From NCBI GenBank assembly GCA_029262355.1, contig JAJCZO010000006.1, forward strand, positions 1 through 50,454: 50,454 nucleotides of DNA. Reading direction: 5' to 3'. The stretch is from Deltaproteobacteria bacterium (GTDB taxonomy: Bacteria > Desulfobacterota > Binatia > UBA12015). The translations under genes were made by a program, and so were the position numbers. Each line of letters opens with the position of its first letter. Position 1 is the stretch's first letter. This document shows, one piece after another, positions 1-7,263 of this stretch. Under the pieces are notes generated by a model. That model worked only from the letters and a program-made list of their open reading frames with translations. It was not told where the DNA came from and ran no database searches.

Positions 1-1
1 G

Positions 2-61
2 TTCCAGGGTCGACGACACGGCATGCTGTTGTTCTACCGCTTGGGCTGGACGCCCACTTGA
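2..61 (+). CDS. 3' end of a truncated CDS (possible)
   Basis: An open frame enters from the left edge and ends at TGA 59-61, giving only 19 residues (C-terminus ...LLFYRLGWTPT). It is supported mainly by the strong hairpin ten bases after the stop, where a transcript end would be expected. Too little is visible to name a product, and the frame could be open by chance. Confidence 0.35.
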   Translation, partial: FQGRRHGMLLFYRLGWTPT

Positions 62-70
62 AGCCGTGAG

Positions 71-113
71 GTGGCGGCAGTGGAAGCGACGCTTCCCGCT
101 TCCACTGCCGCCC
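71..113 (+). terminator. Strong hairpin, likely terminator of the left-edge gene
   Basis: Perfect 16-bp inverted repeat: left arm 73-88 (GGCGGCAGTGGAAGCG), 8-nt loop, right arm 97-112. No T-run follows, so this would be a GC-rich terminator without a U-tract or a 3'-end stabiliser. Confidence 0.55.
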
Positions 114-132
114 ACACCCAGATTCTGGGTGT
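114..132. repeat. Short near-perfect palindrome
   Basis: ACACCCAGA (114-122) and TCTGGGTGT (124-132) are exact reverse complements around one base. It lies directly after the hairpin at 73-112, so it may be a second part of the same terminator or a protein-binding palindrome. Confidence 0.4.
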
Positions 133-607
133 CAACATCGATAGCGTTCACTCACATGCGAACTGGCGCCGCGACCTCGGCGGCGTCTCGTTGAAGAACA
201 ACTGCGGCTTCTCCAGGGCGGAAACCAAGCACCATGCCTCGTTATCGCCGGAATGCTGGCGTCATTCGCGAACCTCGCGTTCGGAAACATCTCGGTCTCG
301 ATGCCGACCACGACACTGACGCCGACGCCATGTCGACCACGCCTGCGCATCTCGCGAATCCGATGAACTCCGGTGCCACGCCAGGCTCCTGGTCGGTTTC
401 TTTTCTCAGACGGCGGGTGACGCCATCGACGAACGAGGATGTCTCGAGGCGACCCACGGCCGCCAGCGCGGGCCGCGCCTTCGGCGGGCGAAGGACCTCG
501 TCTCGGAACCGAGGGGACGTCCGGCCCACCAGAGGGCACAGCGGTACGCAGCCCGAAATGGGAATTGACGGCTTTCCTTCTGGGCCCGGGTGCGTCATAG
601 CGAGGTC
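133..607. other. 475-bp stretch without a convincing gene
   Basis: Several overlapping open frames exist on both strands here. None has a ribosome-binding site, recognisable motif or domain, and GC-rich DNA gives long open frames by chance. It could hold a decayed gene, but no specific family is visible. It includes the upstream region of the secreted protein that starts at 608. Confidence 0.5.
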
Positions 608-1372
608 ATGCGGATCACGACATGGGTTAGAGGGGCGTTGGTATTGGCAGGCATGGGGCTCTTGCTCCACGCGAGCCCGGCGAGCGCCGAGATCTTTGGG
701 CTTCTCGAGTTGCCGAGCGGCGTTGCGTCGGGCACCTCGAACGTACAGGGGTGGGCGTACACGACCACGCCGGGGGCGGAGTTGATCCAGCCGTTCGATG
801 TCCTCATCGACGGCGAGGTGGCCTTCAAGGTGCCGTGCTGCGGCGACCGTGGCGACGTGAAAGACGCGAACCCGGACGCGCCGCTGCTCACCGGCTTCTC
901 CGGCGTCCGGAACTGGGGACTCGACTGGGTCGCGAAGAACGGCGGAGGTGAGGTCCTGTCCGCCGATTCGCCACAGGGCATCTCTCCGGGGACCCAGGTC
1001 GTCGTGCAGGTCCTGGTCACCGACACGGCCGGCGGCTCCAAGCTGCTGACTGAGCTCGTGGATCTCGTTCATCCGACGCCGTGGCCACGCTCGAAGCTCG
1101 TCGAATGGAAAGACGACGAAGACGTCGAGCTCATCGTCTCAAAGGACAGTGAGGAGACTCAAGGCATCATCATCCTGGACCCCACGATCGAGTCGACCTG
1201 TGTCCTGCGCAACAACGCATTCTACGAGGACGGAGCAGCTTCGCTGCGATGCACCGGCGTCAAGTATACGGCCCCCGACGACACGACCTTCATCTGCCCA
1301 ACCGTGTACTACGACTGGGACAAGGGCTCACAGAGCTTCCGTCTGACCAGCGACTGCGGAGTGTTCAAGTAG
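608..1372 (+). CDS. Exported hypothetical protein with a GWA/GFSG-type beta domain
   Basis: 254 residues. The start is the ATG at 608 because it opens a clean signal peptide (MRITTWVRGALVLAGMGLL..ASPASA, cleavage after about residue 25); a GTG at 590 would add six polar residues. The mature N-terminal part has the pattern VQGWAY...FDVLIDGEV...RGDV...TGFSGVRNWGLDW. From memory this pattern (GWAF, VDG, RGDV, GFS..NW) recurs in secreted proteins of Deltaproteobacteria and probably forms a beta-sandwich. The C-terminal part has several cysteines (STCVLRNN, LRCTG, FICPT, SDCG) that could pair in an oxidising compartment. A hairpin terminator follows, so it is probably monocistronic. Function unknown; likely a cell-surface or periplasmic protein. 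Confidence 0.8.
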   Translation: MRITTWVRGALVLAGMGLLLHASPASAEIFGLLELPSGVASGTSNVQGWAYTTTPGAELIQPFDVLIDGEVAFKVPCCGDRGDVKDANPDAPLLTGFSGVRNWGLDWVAKNGGGEVLSADSPQGISPGTQVVVQVLVTDTAGGSKLLTELVDLVHPTPWPRSKLVEWKDDEDVELIVSKDSEETQGIIILDPTIESTCVLRNNAFYEDGAASLRCTGVKYTAPDDTTFICPTVYYDWDKGSQSFRLTSDCGVFK

Positions 1373-1402
1373 TAAGGCACCGGCACCGGATCTCGGGAGG
1401 GT

Positions 1403-1427
1403 ACGGCGTGTCCGACACGCCGTCTTT
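1403..1427 (+). terminator. Rho-independent-like terminator
   Basis: 10-bp perfect inverted repeat ACGGCGTGTC (1403-1412) / GACACGCCGT (1414-1423) followed by CTTT. It lies 31 nt after the stop of the exported protein gene. Confidence 0.6.
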
Positions 1428-1552
1428 CCCGAACCGGCTTTCCCTTGACACATCAACATGTTCCGCCAAGCTTGAGTCCAAGGTGTAGTCCGCTCGCGGG
1501 GAGACGGGCACTCGCGCACGATCGCGTGCGCCGAACGGGAGGGAGTGGAGTG

Positions 1553-2521
1553 ATGCGGAGAGGGGCAGGAATCCTGGTCGGGGGGCTGTTGGTGTTGAGT
1601 GTCGCCCTCATGGGCGGCGCGACCGATGCGGCAGCGGACGGCTTCGAGTTCGGTGTAGAGACGGGGGCGTCGTTCCCACTCTCGAAGACCAAGCGAAGCA
1701 TGGGCGACGTCGGCGGGTCGATCGGCCTGCCCGGTGGCTACCGATTCAACATTGGACAGAACTTCGCCATCTCGATCCTCGGTCAGCCGAACTTCTTCGC
1801 ATTCCCCACTGAAGACGGCTTCCCCGGCAGCGACATGTCGAGCAACTTCTCCTACACGGTCGGACCGAAGTTCACCCTGCTCACGAAGTGGGTAACAGCC
1901 CACGCCGGCGCACAAGGCGGCTACTACCAGGACCTCACGGGCCCGATGGACGACGGCGGCGCCGGCTTCAATGGCAATGCCGGGGTGAGCTACCGGTTCG
2001 ACGAGTATCAGAGCCTCGGCCTATTCGGTCGCTACGACTACTCCACCCAGATCGCAGCGCCGAGCTCGACCGACAGCAGGCAGATGGTCACGGGCGGACT
2101 GCAGTACCTCTACTCCTGGGCGCAGCCCGAGCCTCCGCCGCCCGCTCCCGCACCCCCGCCGCCGGCCGCGCCGGCGAAGCGCAAGATCATCCTTCGCGGC
2201 GTGAACTTCGACTTCGACAAATCGAACATCAGGCCCGACGCGACGCCCATCCTCGACGCGGCGATCGACGTGTTGAACCAGGAGCCCGGCATCAACGTTT
2301 CGGTTCAAGGCTACACCGACAGCGTGGGTAGCGATGGGTACAACCTGAAGCTATCGCAACGCCGCGCCGAATCGGTCACGCGATACATGGTCGCCGGGGG
2401 CGTCTCCGCGGCAAGGCTCACGGCCGTCGGCTACGGCGAATCGAACCCGGTCGCAACGAACGACACGGAAGACGGCCGCGCGCAAAACCGCCGCGTCGAG
2501 CTACGCGTCCTCGGCCAATAG
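1553..2521 (+). CDS. OmpA-family outer-membrane protein
   Basis: 322 residues. The ATG at 1553 is preceded by a purine-rich GGGAGTGGAG and opens a signal peptide (MRRGAGILVGGLLVLSVALMGGATDAAA). An in-frame ATG at 1445 is rejected because it would bury the signal peptide. Residues about 30-195 look like a small beta-barrel (alternating aromatic/Gly strands, TVGPKFTLLTKWVTAHAG). A Pro/Ala hinge follows (EPPPPAPAPPPPAAPAK, about 200-217), then a C-terminal OmpA peptidoglycan-binding domain with VNFDFDKSNIRPD, YTDSVGSDGYNLKLSQRRAESV and the terminal GRAQNRRVEL. Role: tethers the outer membrane to the cell wall. It is convergent with a GST gene, and a hairpin serves as terminator between them. Confidence 0.92.
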   Translation: MRRGAGILVGGLLVLSVALMGGATDAAADGFEFGVETGASFPLSKTKRSMGDVGGSIGLPGGYRFNIGQNFAISILGQPNFFAFPTEDGFPGSDMSSNFSYTVGPKFTLLTKWVTAHAGAQGGYYQDLTGPMDDGGAGFNGNAGVSYRFDEYQSLGLFGRYDYSTQIAAPSSTDSRQMVTGGLQYLYSWAQPEPPPPAPAPPPPAAPAKRKIILRGVNFDFDKSNIRPDATPILDAAIDVLNQEPGINVSVQGYTDSVGSDGYNLKLSQRRAESVTRYMVAGGVSAARLTAVGYGESNPVATNDTEDGRAQNRRVELRVLGQ

Positions 2522-2523
2522 GA

Positions 2524-3129
2524 TCAAAGTGTCATGGCCCGCCGAAAGGCGGGCCGTGACATCATCGCGTCGAGGTAGCGAAGAAGCGCCGCGTGGCGTT
2601 CTCCGAGCACCCCGACCGCCTGCGCAGCCGCCAGGCTGAACGCCATCATGATGTCCGCGGCGGAGAACGCCCCGCCCACCAGGTGCTCCCGATCCCCGAG
2701 CTGCTCTTGGACGAAGTCCAGAGCAGAATGTGCGCGCTTCGTCGCCGTCTCGATTGCCACGGCGACCTGATCGGCGTTCTTCTCGTAGAGCGTGTGCATG
2801 ATGATCACGCCTAGCGGCGGATACACGCTCGCCTCTGCGTAGTACATCCACTGAAGAAACGGCCCTCGATCTGGCGAACCCACGGACGGCGCCAAGCGAC
2901 CATCGCCGTACCTCTCGAGGATGTACTCGAGGATCGCGCCCGACTCACACATCACCATCCCGTCGTCCTCGATCACGGGCAGCCGCCCCAGCGGCGTTCG
3001 TTGCGAGAACGTCCCGCCCGACGGAGGCGCGAACTCGACCTTCTCGAGCTGGTAGCGGACGTCGAGCTCGTCGAGAAGCCAGGCGATACGAACGGCGCGC
3101 GTCCGTGGAGCGAAGTAGAGCTTGAGCAT
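2524..3129 (-). CDS. Glutathione S-transferase family protein
   Basis: 201 residues from the ATG at 3129; a TTG at 3165 in frame would add 12 residues and has no better ribosome site. The N-terminal thioredoxin-fold half starts MLKLYFAPRTRAVRIAWLLDE, has the cis-Pro turn (GRLPVIEDDG) and the glutathione-binding ESGAILEYI. The C-terminal alpha-helical half includes GGAFSAADIMMAF, the conserved (F/L)SxAD motif. Cytosolic conjugation or peroxide/isomerase activity on unknown electrophiles. Convergent with the OmpA gene, with no clear operon partner. Confidence 0.9.
   Translation of the reverse strand: MLKLYFAPRTRAVRIAWLLDELDVRYQLEKVEFAPPSGGTFSQRTPLGRLPVIEDDGMVMCESGAILEYILERYGDGRLAPSVGSPDRGPFLQWMYYAEASVYPPLGVIIMHTLYEKNADQVAVAIETATKRAHSALDFVQEQLGDREHLVGGAFSAADIMMAFSLAAAQAVGVLGERHAALLRYLDAMMSRPAFRRAMTL
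2530..2561. terminator. Bidirectional terminator hairpin inside the end of the GST gene
   Basis: 14-bp stem (TGTCATGGCCCGCC at 2530-2543 with 2548-2561, one G-U pair) capped by a GAAA tetraloop. It sits 9 nt after the OmpA stop and within the last 13 codons of the convergent GST gene, so it can end transcription from the left; for the GST transcript it forms the 3' end. Confidence 0.7.
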
Positions 3130-3241
3130 TCCGATGGCGTACCCGGGCGTCTTTCGATCTGTCAATCGGCGAGACTCTCGAACGTGCCGCCGCGAGACCG
3201 CCCCGCTAAGGTGAGCGGATTACGAAGGAGGACCCCCAAAG

Positions 3242-4081
3242 ATGAGAGATCTCAAAGCAAAGGTCGCAGCAATCACCGGCGCTGGCTCCGGAATCGGTCG
3301 TGGACTCGCACTCGCGCTTGCCCGAGAGGGAGCAGAGCTCGCTCTCTCCGACATCGACGAGAAGGGCCTCGAGGCAACACGCGCGCAAGCAGCCTCGAAC
3401 GCGCCCCGCGTCACTACGTGCACGCTCGATGTGGCCGACCGCGGCGCGGTCGAAGCGTGGGCCGCCAACACGGCTCGAGAGCACGGCCGCGTAAACCTGG
3501 TGTTCAACAATGCCGGCGTCGCCCTCTCCTCGGCCATCGTCGACATGTCCTATGAAGACCTCGAATGGCTGATGGGCATCAACTTCTGGGGCGTGGTCTA
3601 CGGCACCCAATCGTTCCTCCCTCACTTGATCGAATCCGGCGATGGACACGTGATCAACATTTCGAGCGTTTTCGGCATGATCGCCGTTCCCGGCCAGGGC
3701 GCGTACAACGCGGCCAAGTTCGCCGTGCGCGGCTACACCGAGTGCCTCCGCGAAGAGCTCGACATGATGGAGGCCGGGGTCTCCGCCACGTGTGTTCATC
3801 CAGGCGGGATCAAGACGAACATCGCTCGCGCGGCGCGCATGACGGGCACCACGTTGGGCGACTTCCCTCACGAGGACTCGGCCGACCGATTCGACCAAAT
3901 CGCACGAACGACACCCGACGCAGCAGCCGAGACCATCTTGCGCGGCGTACGCAGTGACGCACGGCGCGTGCTGATCGGTTTCGATGCACGCGTGATCGAC
4001 ATCGTGCAACGCATTCTGCCGACGACGTACCAACGAATCCTGGTCAACCGCTCGAAGGCCGAGCGGGCGAAGCTCCTGTAG
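3242..4081 (+). CDS. Short-chain dehydrogenase/reductase
   Basis: 279 residues with a strong ribosome site (AAGGAGG, 3222-3228). Classical SDR: nucleotide-binding ITGAGSGIG near residue 12, NNAG near 90, catalytic Ser in NISSVFG and YNAAK (Tyr/Lys pair) near 160. The extended C-terminus after residue 190 (about 85 residues, ends RSKAERAKLL) is longer than FabG-type enzymes and resembles SDRs often found with lipid or steroid degradation genes. The substrate cannot be read from sequence. Stands alone and ends convergently with rlmL. Confidence 0.92.
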   Translation: MRDLKAKVAAITGAGSGIGRGLALALAREGAELALSDIDEKGLEATRAQAASNAPRVTTCTLDVADRGAVEAWAANTAREHGRVNLVFNNAGVALSSAIVDMSYEDLEWLMGINFWGVVYGTQSFLPHLIESGDGHVINISSVFGMIAVPGQGAYNAAKFAVRGYTECLREELDMMEAGVSATCVHPGGIKTNIARAARMTGTTLGDFPHEDSADRFDQIARTTPDAAAETILRGVRSDARRVLIGFDARVIDIVQRILPTTYQRILVNRSKAERAKLL

Positions 4082-4149
4082 CCGGCGCTCGTCAGCAGCT
4101 CAGGTGAGGGGTAGAGCCGCCCCCAGCCGCATCACGTCTCGACCGCCGC

Positions 4150-5271
4150 TCAGACCTCCCACCTAAACAGCCGACACTGCAGGTCGCCGTTGTAAAGGGT
4201 GTGCTCGCCGCTCGCCTTCATCCCGACGTGCTCGGGAAGGCTTCGGTCGGGCGATATCGCAACGACGGTGCACCCCTGCATTCGCCCAAGCGCGGATCGG
4301 AAATCGTCGAACCAGCTCCGATCGCGCTCCAACCGCACACCGTAGGGCGGATTGGTGACGACGAGCGTTCCTCTCTCGAGCGGGATCATGCTCGCCAGAT
4401 CGGCGCGGTCGAATCGGACGTCGACGCGCGCACGCGCTGCGTTTCCCCGTGCCAACTTGAGAGCACGCGGGTCGCGATCGGCGCCCCAGACGAGAGTCTC
4501 GACCGGCGCGGCGAAGTCGAGCGCGCGCTGCTGCTCGAGCTTCCAGGCCGCCTTCGCCTCATCGTCGAACGAGCGCCAGCGCTCGAAGCCGAAGGAACGA
4601 AGGCCGCCCGCGGGTTGACCCTTGGCCCACAGCGCCGCCTCGATCGGGATCGTGCCTGAGCCGCACATCGGATCGAACAAGGGCGTGCCCGGCCGGAAGC
4701 CCCCAATGCGAAGCATCGCCGCCGCGAGATGCTCGCGCAGTGGCGCCTCGCCCGCCTGCGTCCGGTAGCCCCGACGAGACAGAGGTGTTCCCGATAGGTC
4801 GACGAACACCTGAGCCCGATCGCGTTCGATGTGGGCGGCAATCCGCACATCCGGGTCGCCGGGTGCGACATCGGGGCGTTCACCGTCGCGCTCACGCAGC
4901 TGATCGACGATCGCGTCCTTGATCTTCTGCGCCACAAAACCACTGTGGGTGAGCTGGCTGTTCTTCAGAGTCGAGTGGACGGCGAGAGTTCGGGTCTGGT
5001 CGAGCCAACGTGACCAGTCGATCTGCTTGGTGCCTTCGTAGAGCGCGTCGGGGTTCGGCGCGCGGAACTCGGCCTGTCGCCACAAGACACGCAGCGCGAT
5101 CCGACTGCGAAGGCAGGCGCGCATCGCGTGCGACAGATCGCCGCCGAAGTGGACACCACCGCGATCGGCCCGCACCTGCGGCACGCGCATCTCGCGCAGC
5201 TCGTCGCGCAGTGCCCCCTCCGTGCCCTTGGCCGCCGTGGCGAAGAAGGGGCGCTCTTCCGATGTACTCAC
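4150..5271 (-). CDS. rlmL: 23S rRNA (guanine-N2) methyltransferase, RlmL/COG0116 type
   Basis: 373 residues from a GTG at 5271 preceded by AAGGAGTCGG. The N-terminal ferredoxin-like/THUMP region (residues 1-160) is followed by a Rossmann methyltransferase with DPMCGSGTIPIEAAL (SAM loop), WGADRDPRALKLA and the catalytic TNPPYGVRL. This is the class that methylates G2445 of 23S rRNA. The C-terminal RlmK half present in E. coli RlmKL is absent, as is usual outside Gammaproteobacteria. An assignment to a related THUMP methyltransferase (tRNA m2G6 type) cannot be excluded. Confidence 0.9.
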   Translation of the reverse strand: MSTSEERPFFATAAKGTEGALRDELREMRVPQVRADRGGVHFGGDLSHAMRACLRSRIALRVLWRQAEFRAPNPDALYEGTKQIDWSRWLDQTRTLAVHSTLKNSQLTHSGFVAQKIKDAIVDQLRERDGERPDVAPGDPDVRIAAHIERDRAQVFVDLSGTPLSRRGYRTQAGEAPLREHLAAAMLRIGGFRPGTPLFDPMCGSGTIPIEAALWAKGQPAGGLRSFGFERWRSFDDEAKAAWKLEQQRALDFAAPVETLVWGADRDPRALKLARGNAARARVDVRFDRADLASMIPLERGTLVVTNPPYGVRLERDRSWFDDFRSALGRMQGCTVVAISPDRSLPEHVGMKASGEHTLYNGDLQCRLFRWEV

Positions 5272-5299
5272 CCGACTCCTTGTAGCGGAGCATCAGCGA

Positions 5300-5534
5300 A
5301 ACTTCTGCGACGACGACCACGAATGCAAATGCACTTCAACTTCGCGAAAAGGGGGTGCATCAACGCAAAAACCTCGCTAGTCGATCTTCAAGTGGTCCTC
5401 CCTGTAGGCGGGGAGGTCCCCGGGGCGGGACGGTCATCCCGCCAACAACAACGAGTGGTCGGGACAGCACAGATGATCAAAGTCGAAGATCGCGACGCCG
5501 CACTCCGACGATTCAAACCTGAGGAGTAGCAGCG
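5300..5534 (+). promoter_or_regulatory. Long structured 5' leader of the cold-shock gene
   Basis: About 230 nt lie between divergent rlmL and the csp start. Hairpins seen: CCTCCC (5397-5402)/GGGAGG (5411-5416), and GGCGGGA (5424-5430)/TCCCGCC (5437-5443) with a 6-nt loop. ATGCAC/GTGCAT form a longer-range pair upstream. Long folded leaders are typical of cold-inducible csp mRNAs; that this one is thermosensing is inference. It also contains an 18-codon frame (5473-5529). Confidence 0.45.
5473..5529 (+). CDS. 18-residue leader peptide resembling the ribosomal protein bS21 N-terminus
   Basis: ATG 5473 to TAG 5527-5529 encodes [18 protein letters not shown], ending 5 nt before the csp ATG. The central part ([12 protein letters not shown]) resembles the start of bS21, where a short beta-strand leads into ALRRFKR. 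The upstream ribosome site is poor. It may be the remnant of an rpsU gene, a translated leader peptide, or coincidence. The GAGGAG within its last codons also serves as the csp ribosome-binding site. Confidence 0.35.
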   Translation: MIKVEDRDAALRRFKPEE

Positions 5535-5741
5535 ATGAGCATTGCCGGAACCGTGAAGTGGTTCAGCGACGAAAAAGGTTACGGTTTCCTCACCCGTGAC
5601 GATGGGGAGAAGGACGTCTTCTGTCACCATAGCGCCATCCAAGGCGAGGGCTTCAAGACCCTCTCCGAGGGTCAGAAGGTCGAGTTCGAAGTGGTTCAGG
5701 GCCAGAAGGGCCCCGCTGCCGAGAACGTCGTCGGCCAGTAG
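5535..5741 (+). CDS. CspA-family cold-shock protein
   Basis: 68 residues, a complete single cold-shock domain. The RNA-binding motif RNP1 is [10 protein letters not shown] and RNP2 is VFCHHSAI ([14 protein letters not shown]); canonical RNP2 is VFVHF/VHHS, so the Cys is a small deviation. It acts as an RNA chaperone in the cytoplasm. The ribosome site is GAGGAG at 5521-5526. A long leader and a strong terminator flank it, consistent with a monocistronic abundant mRNA. Confidence 0.96.
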   Translation: MSIAGTVKWFSDEKGYGFLTRDDGEKDVFCHHSAIQGEGFKTLSEGQKVEFEVVQGQKGPAAENVVGQ

Positions 5742-5759
5742 TCGCAGACCGAAGATACC

Positions 5760-5794
5760 GCGGCCCCGGCGAGCATCAGACTCGCTGGGGCCGC
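5760..5794 (+). terminator. Terminator of the cold-shock gene
   Basis: 14-bp stem (GCGGCCCCGGCGAG at 5760-5773 pairing with 5781-5794, one G-U) with a 7-nt loop, then TCTCCT. It starts 19 nt after the csp stop. Confidence 0.75.
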
Positions 5795-5830
5795 TCTCCT
5801 CGGCCATCGGCGAGATCGTGGCCGGTGGGT

Positions 5831-6211
5831 CTATTCCGCCTCGAGAAGAAGCAGGCGACCGGCCCACGCCGCCGTCGCGAACTCGAAGACGAGGGCAAGG
5901 GCCGTGTACGCTCCGAGGCCTCCGTCGAGCCCGACTCCGATGACACGGGCCGTGCCGATGCCACTCGTGAGCAGGAACAGCATCCAGACGGCGCTGCGTT
6001 GAAGATCGTCGGAGAGGGCGCCCCAGACGCACCCTGCCCCGATCGCGAACTGCAGCCCCCCGTACATGGCACGCAACTCCGTCGCGCCCGTCGCGCTCGT
6101 CGCGGTAATGCTCGCGCCATCGGCCAGGACCTCGGGCACCAACAGGCAGTAGATGCCATAGGGAACCCACAACAGGGCCTCGAGCAGTAGGAAGATCTGA
6201 ACTCCGCTCAT
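5831..6211 (-). CDS. DUF4345-like small membrane protein
   Basis: 126 residues with about four transmembrane helices (7-28, 50-68, 75-93 and 100-120). The signature ELRAMYGGLQFAIG near residue 45 is typical of DUF4345 proteins, whose function is unknown. The start is fixed by AAGGAGCG eight bases before the ATG. It begins 12 nt after hslO on the same strand, so the two are probably co-transcribed. Inner-membrane location. Confidence 0.85.
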   Translation of the reverse strand: MSGVQIFLLLEALLWVPYGIYCLLVPEVLADGASITATSATGATELRAMYGGLQFAIGAGCVWGALSDDLQRSAVWMLFLLTSGIGTARVIGVGLDGGLGAYTALALVFEFATAAWAGRLLLLEAE

Positions 6212-6223
6212 TGTGCGCTCCTT

Positions 6224-7156
6224 CTACTCTGCCGGCGTCTGAAGCTCTTCGGGCGGGATCTCATACCTCGTGCGACAGAACTCGCAGGTCGTCTCGATCG
6301 GCTCCCCCTGTGCCACCATGTCCTGGACCTCGTCGTCAGGCAGGCTTCGCAAAATTGCAACCAGTCGCTCGCGAGAGCATCGACACACGAACTCGACCTC
6401 CTCGCGAGCCGACTGGTCCCACCGGTAGCCCGTGAGAAGCTGGTCTCCAAAGCCTCGGCCATCAGGATCGGACTTCGTCATGGCATCGGAGAGCGGCCCC
6501 ATCCGTTCCAGATTCTGCAACATGCGCTCGATGTCGGCACGTCCCCCTTCGGGCGTCAGCTGAACGAGGAAGCCGCATGCGTGCAGCACTCGATCGGCGT
6601 CGAATCGAACGTCTACCTGGAGGATCGCGCGAACCTGATCGCTCTCGAGAAGATGCGCCATGAAGGCCTCGGGCAACGTCTCACCGACGAGGACCTTCGC
6701 CGACCGGTGCGGCGCACCACCACGACTGCGGACGAGGTCGAACTCGCCACCGACGAAGAGCGGCGCATCGGGCCGCTCGCGTGCGTCAGGATGCTGGACC
6801 GAGGCACGAAAGCCGCGCGCGGAAGCCCACACGTCCAGGTACAGGCTTCCCGCCGCGCCGGGATTCCGAACGGTCAGCTGTATTTGCGCGTCGGGATCGA
6901 GCGTCGATCTCACCAGAAGGCCCCCGACCACGAGCTCGGCCAAGAGCCGACCTGTCTCCCCGTTCGCGTGGAGGTTCGACGCGATCTCGCGCACGGACCG
7001 GGTGGCGCGCGCGACGAGAATTCGGAGCTCGCCGCCTCGAGTCAGCCCTCGCCACAGGGTGTCCTCCTCGCTCGACGGCGGCGACGGCAGATACCCGGAT
7101 TCGGCCTCTTCGCGAGCCAGCTGGCGCGCGACATAGCGTGCCTTTGCATCGGTCAC
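6224..7156 (-). CDS. hslO: Hsp33 redox-regulated chaperone
   Basis: 310 residues from a GTG at 7156. The N-terminal Hsp33 core shows NLHANGETGRLLAELVVGGLL and the LQVDVRFD/GFLVQLTPEGG region. The C-terminal redox switch has its four zinc cysteines: CRC (EFVCRCSRERL, about 270-275) and CEFC (about 296-299). Oxidation releases zinc and activates holdase activity in the cytoplasm. The ERL and LPDDEVQDM around the switch are also family hallmarks. First gene of a two-gene unit with the DUF4345 protein. Confidence 0.94.
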   Translation of the reverse strand: MTDAKARYVARQLAREEAESGYLPSPPSSEEDTLWRGLTRGGELRILVARATRSVREIASNLHANGETGRLLAELVVGGLLVRSTLDPDAQIQLTVRNPGAAGSLYLDVWASARGFRASVQHPDARERPDAPLFVGGEFDLVRSRGGAPHRSAKVLVGETLPEAFMAHLLESDQVRAILQVDVRFDADRVLHACGFLVQLTPEGGRADIERMLQNLERMGPLSDAMTKSDPDGRGFGDQLLTGYRWDQSAREEVEFVCRCSRERLVAILRSLPDDEVQDMVAQGEPIETTCEFCRTRYEIPPEELQTPAE

Positions 7157-7263
7157 CCGGGCTCTTTAGCCAGCGCCCTTCGGGCGATCCAGCCGTGGCC
7201 TTGGCCGTAGCCTGTCCCGACGATCCTCCCCGGACCCGCCCCGATCCAACGTCGTCTCGCGAG

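Noticed and set aside
242-1072. 276-codon minus-strand frame near the left end
   Set aside because: Lies antisense to a clear secreted-protein gene and has no recognisable motif; only its 3' third extends beyond that gene.
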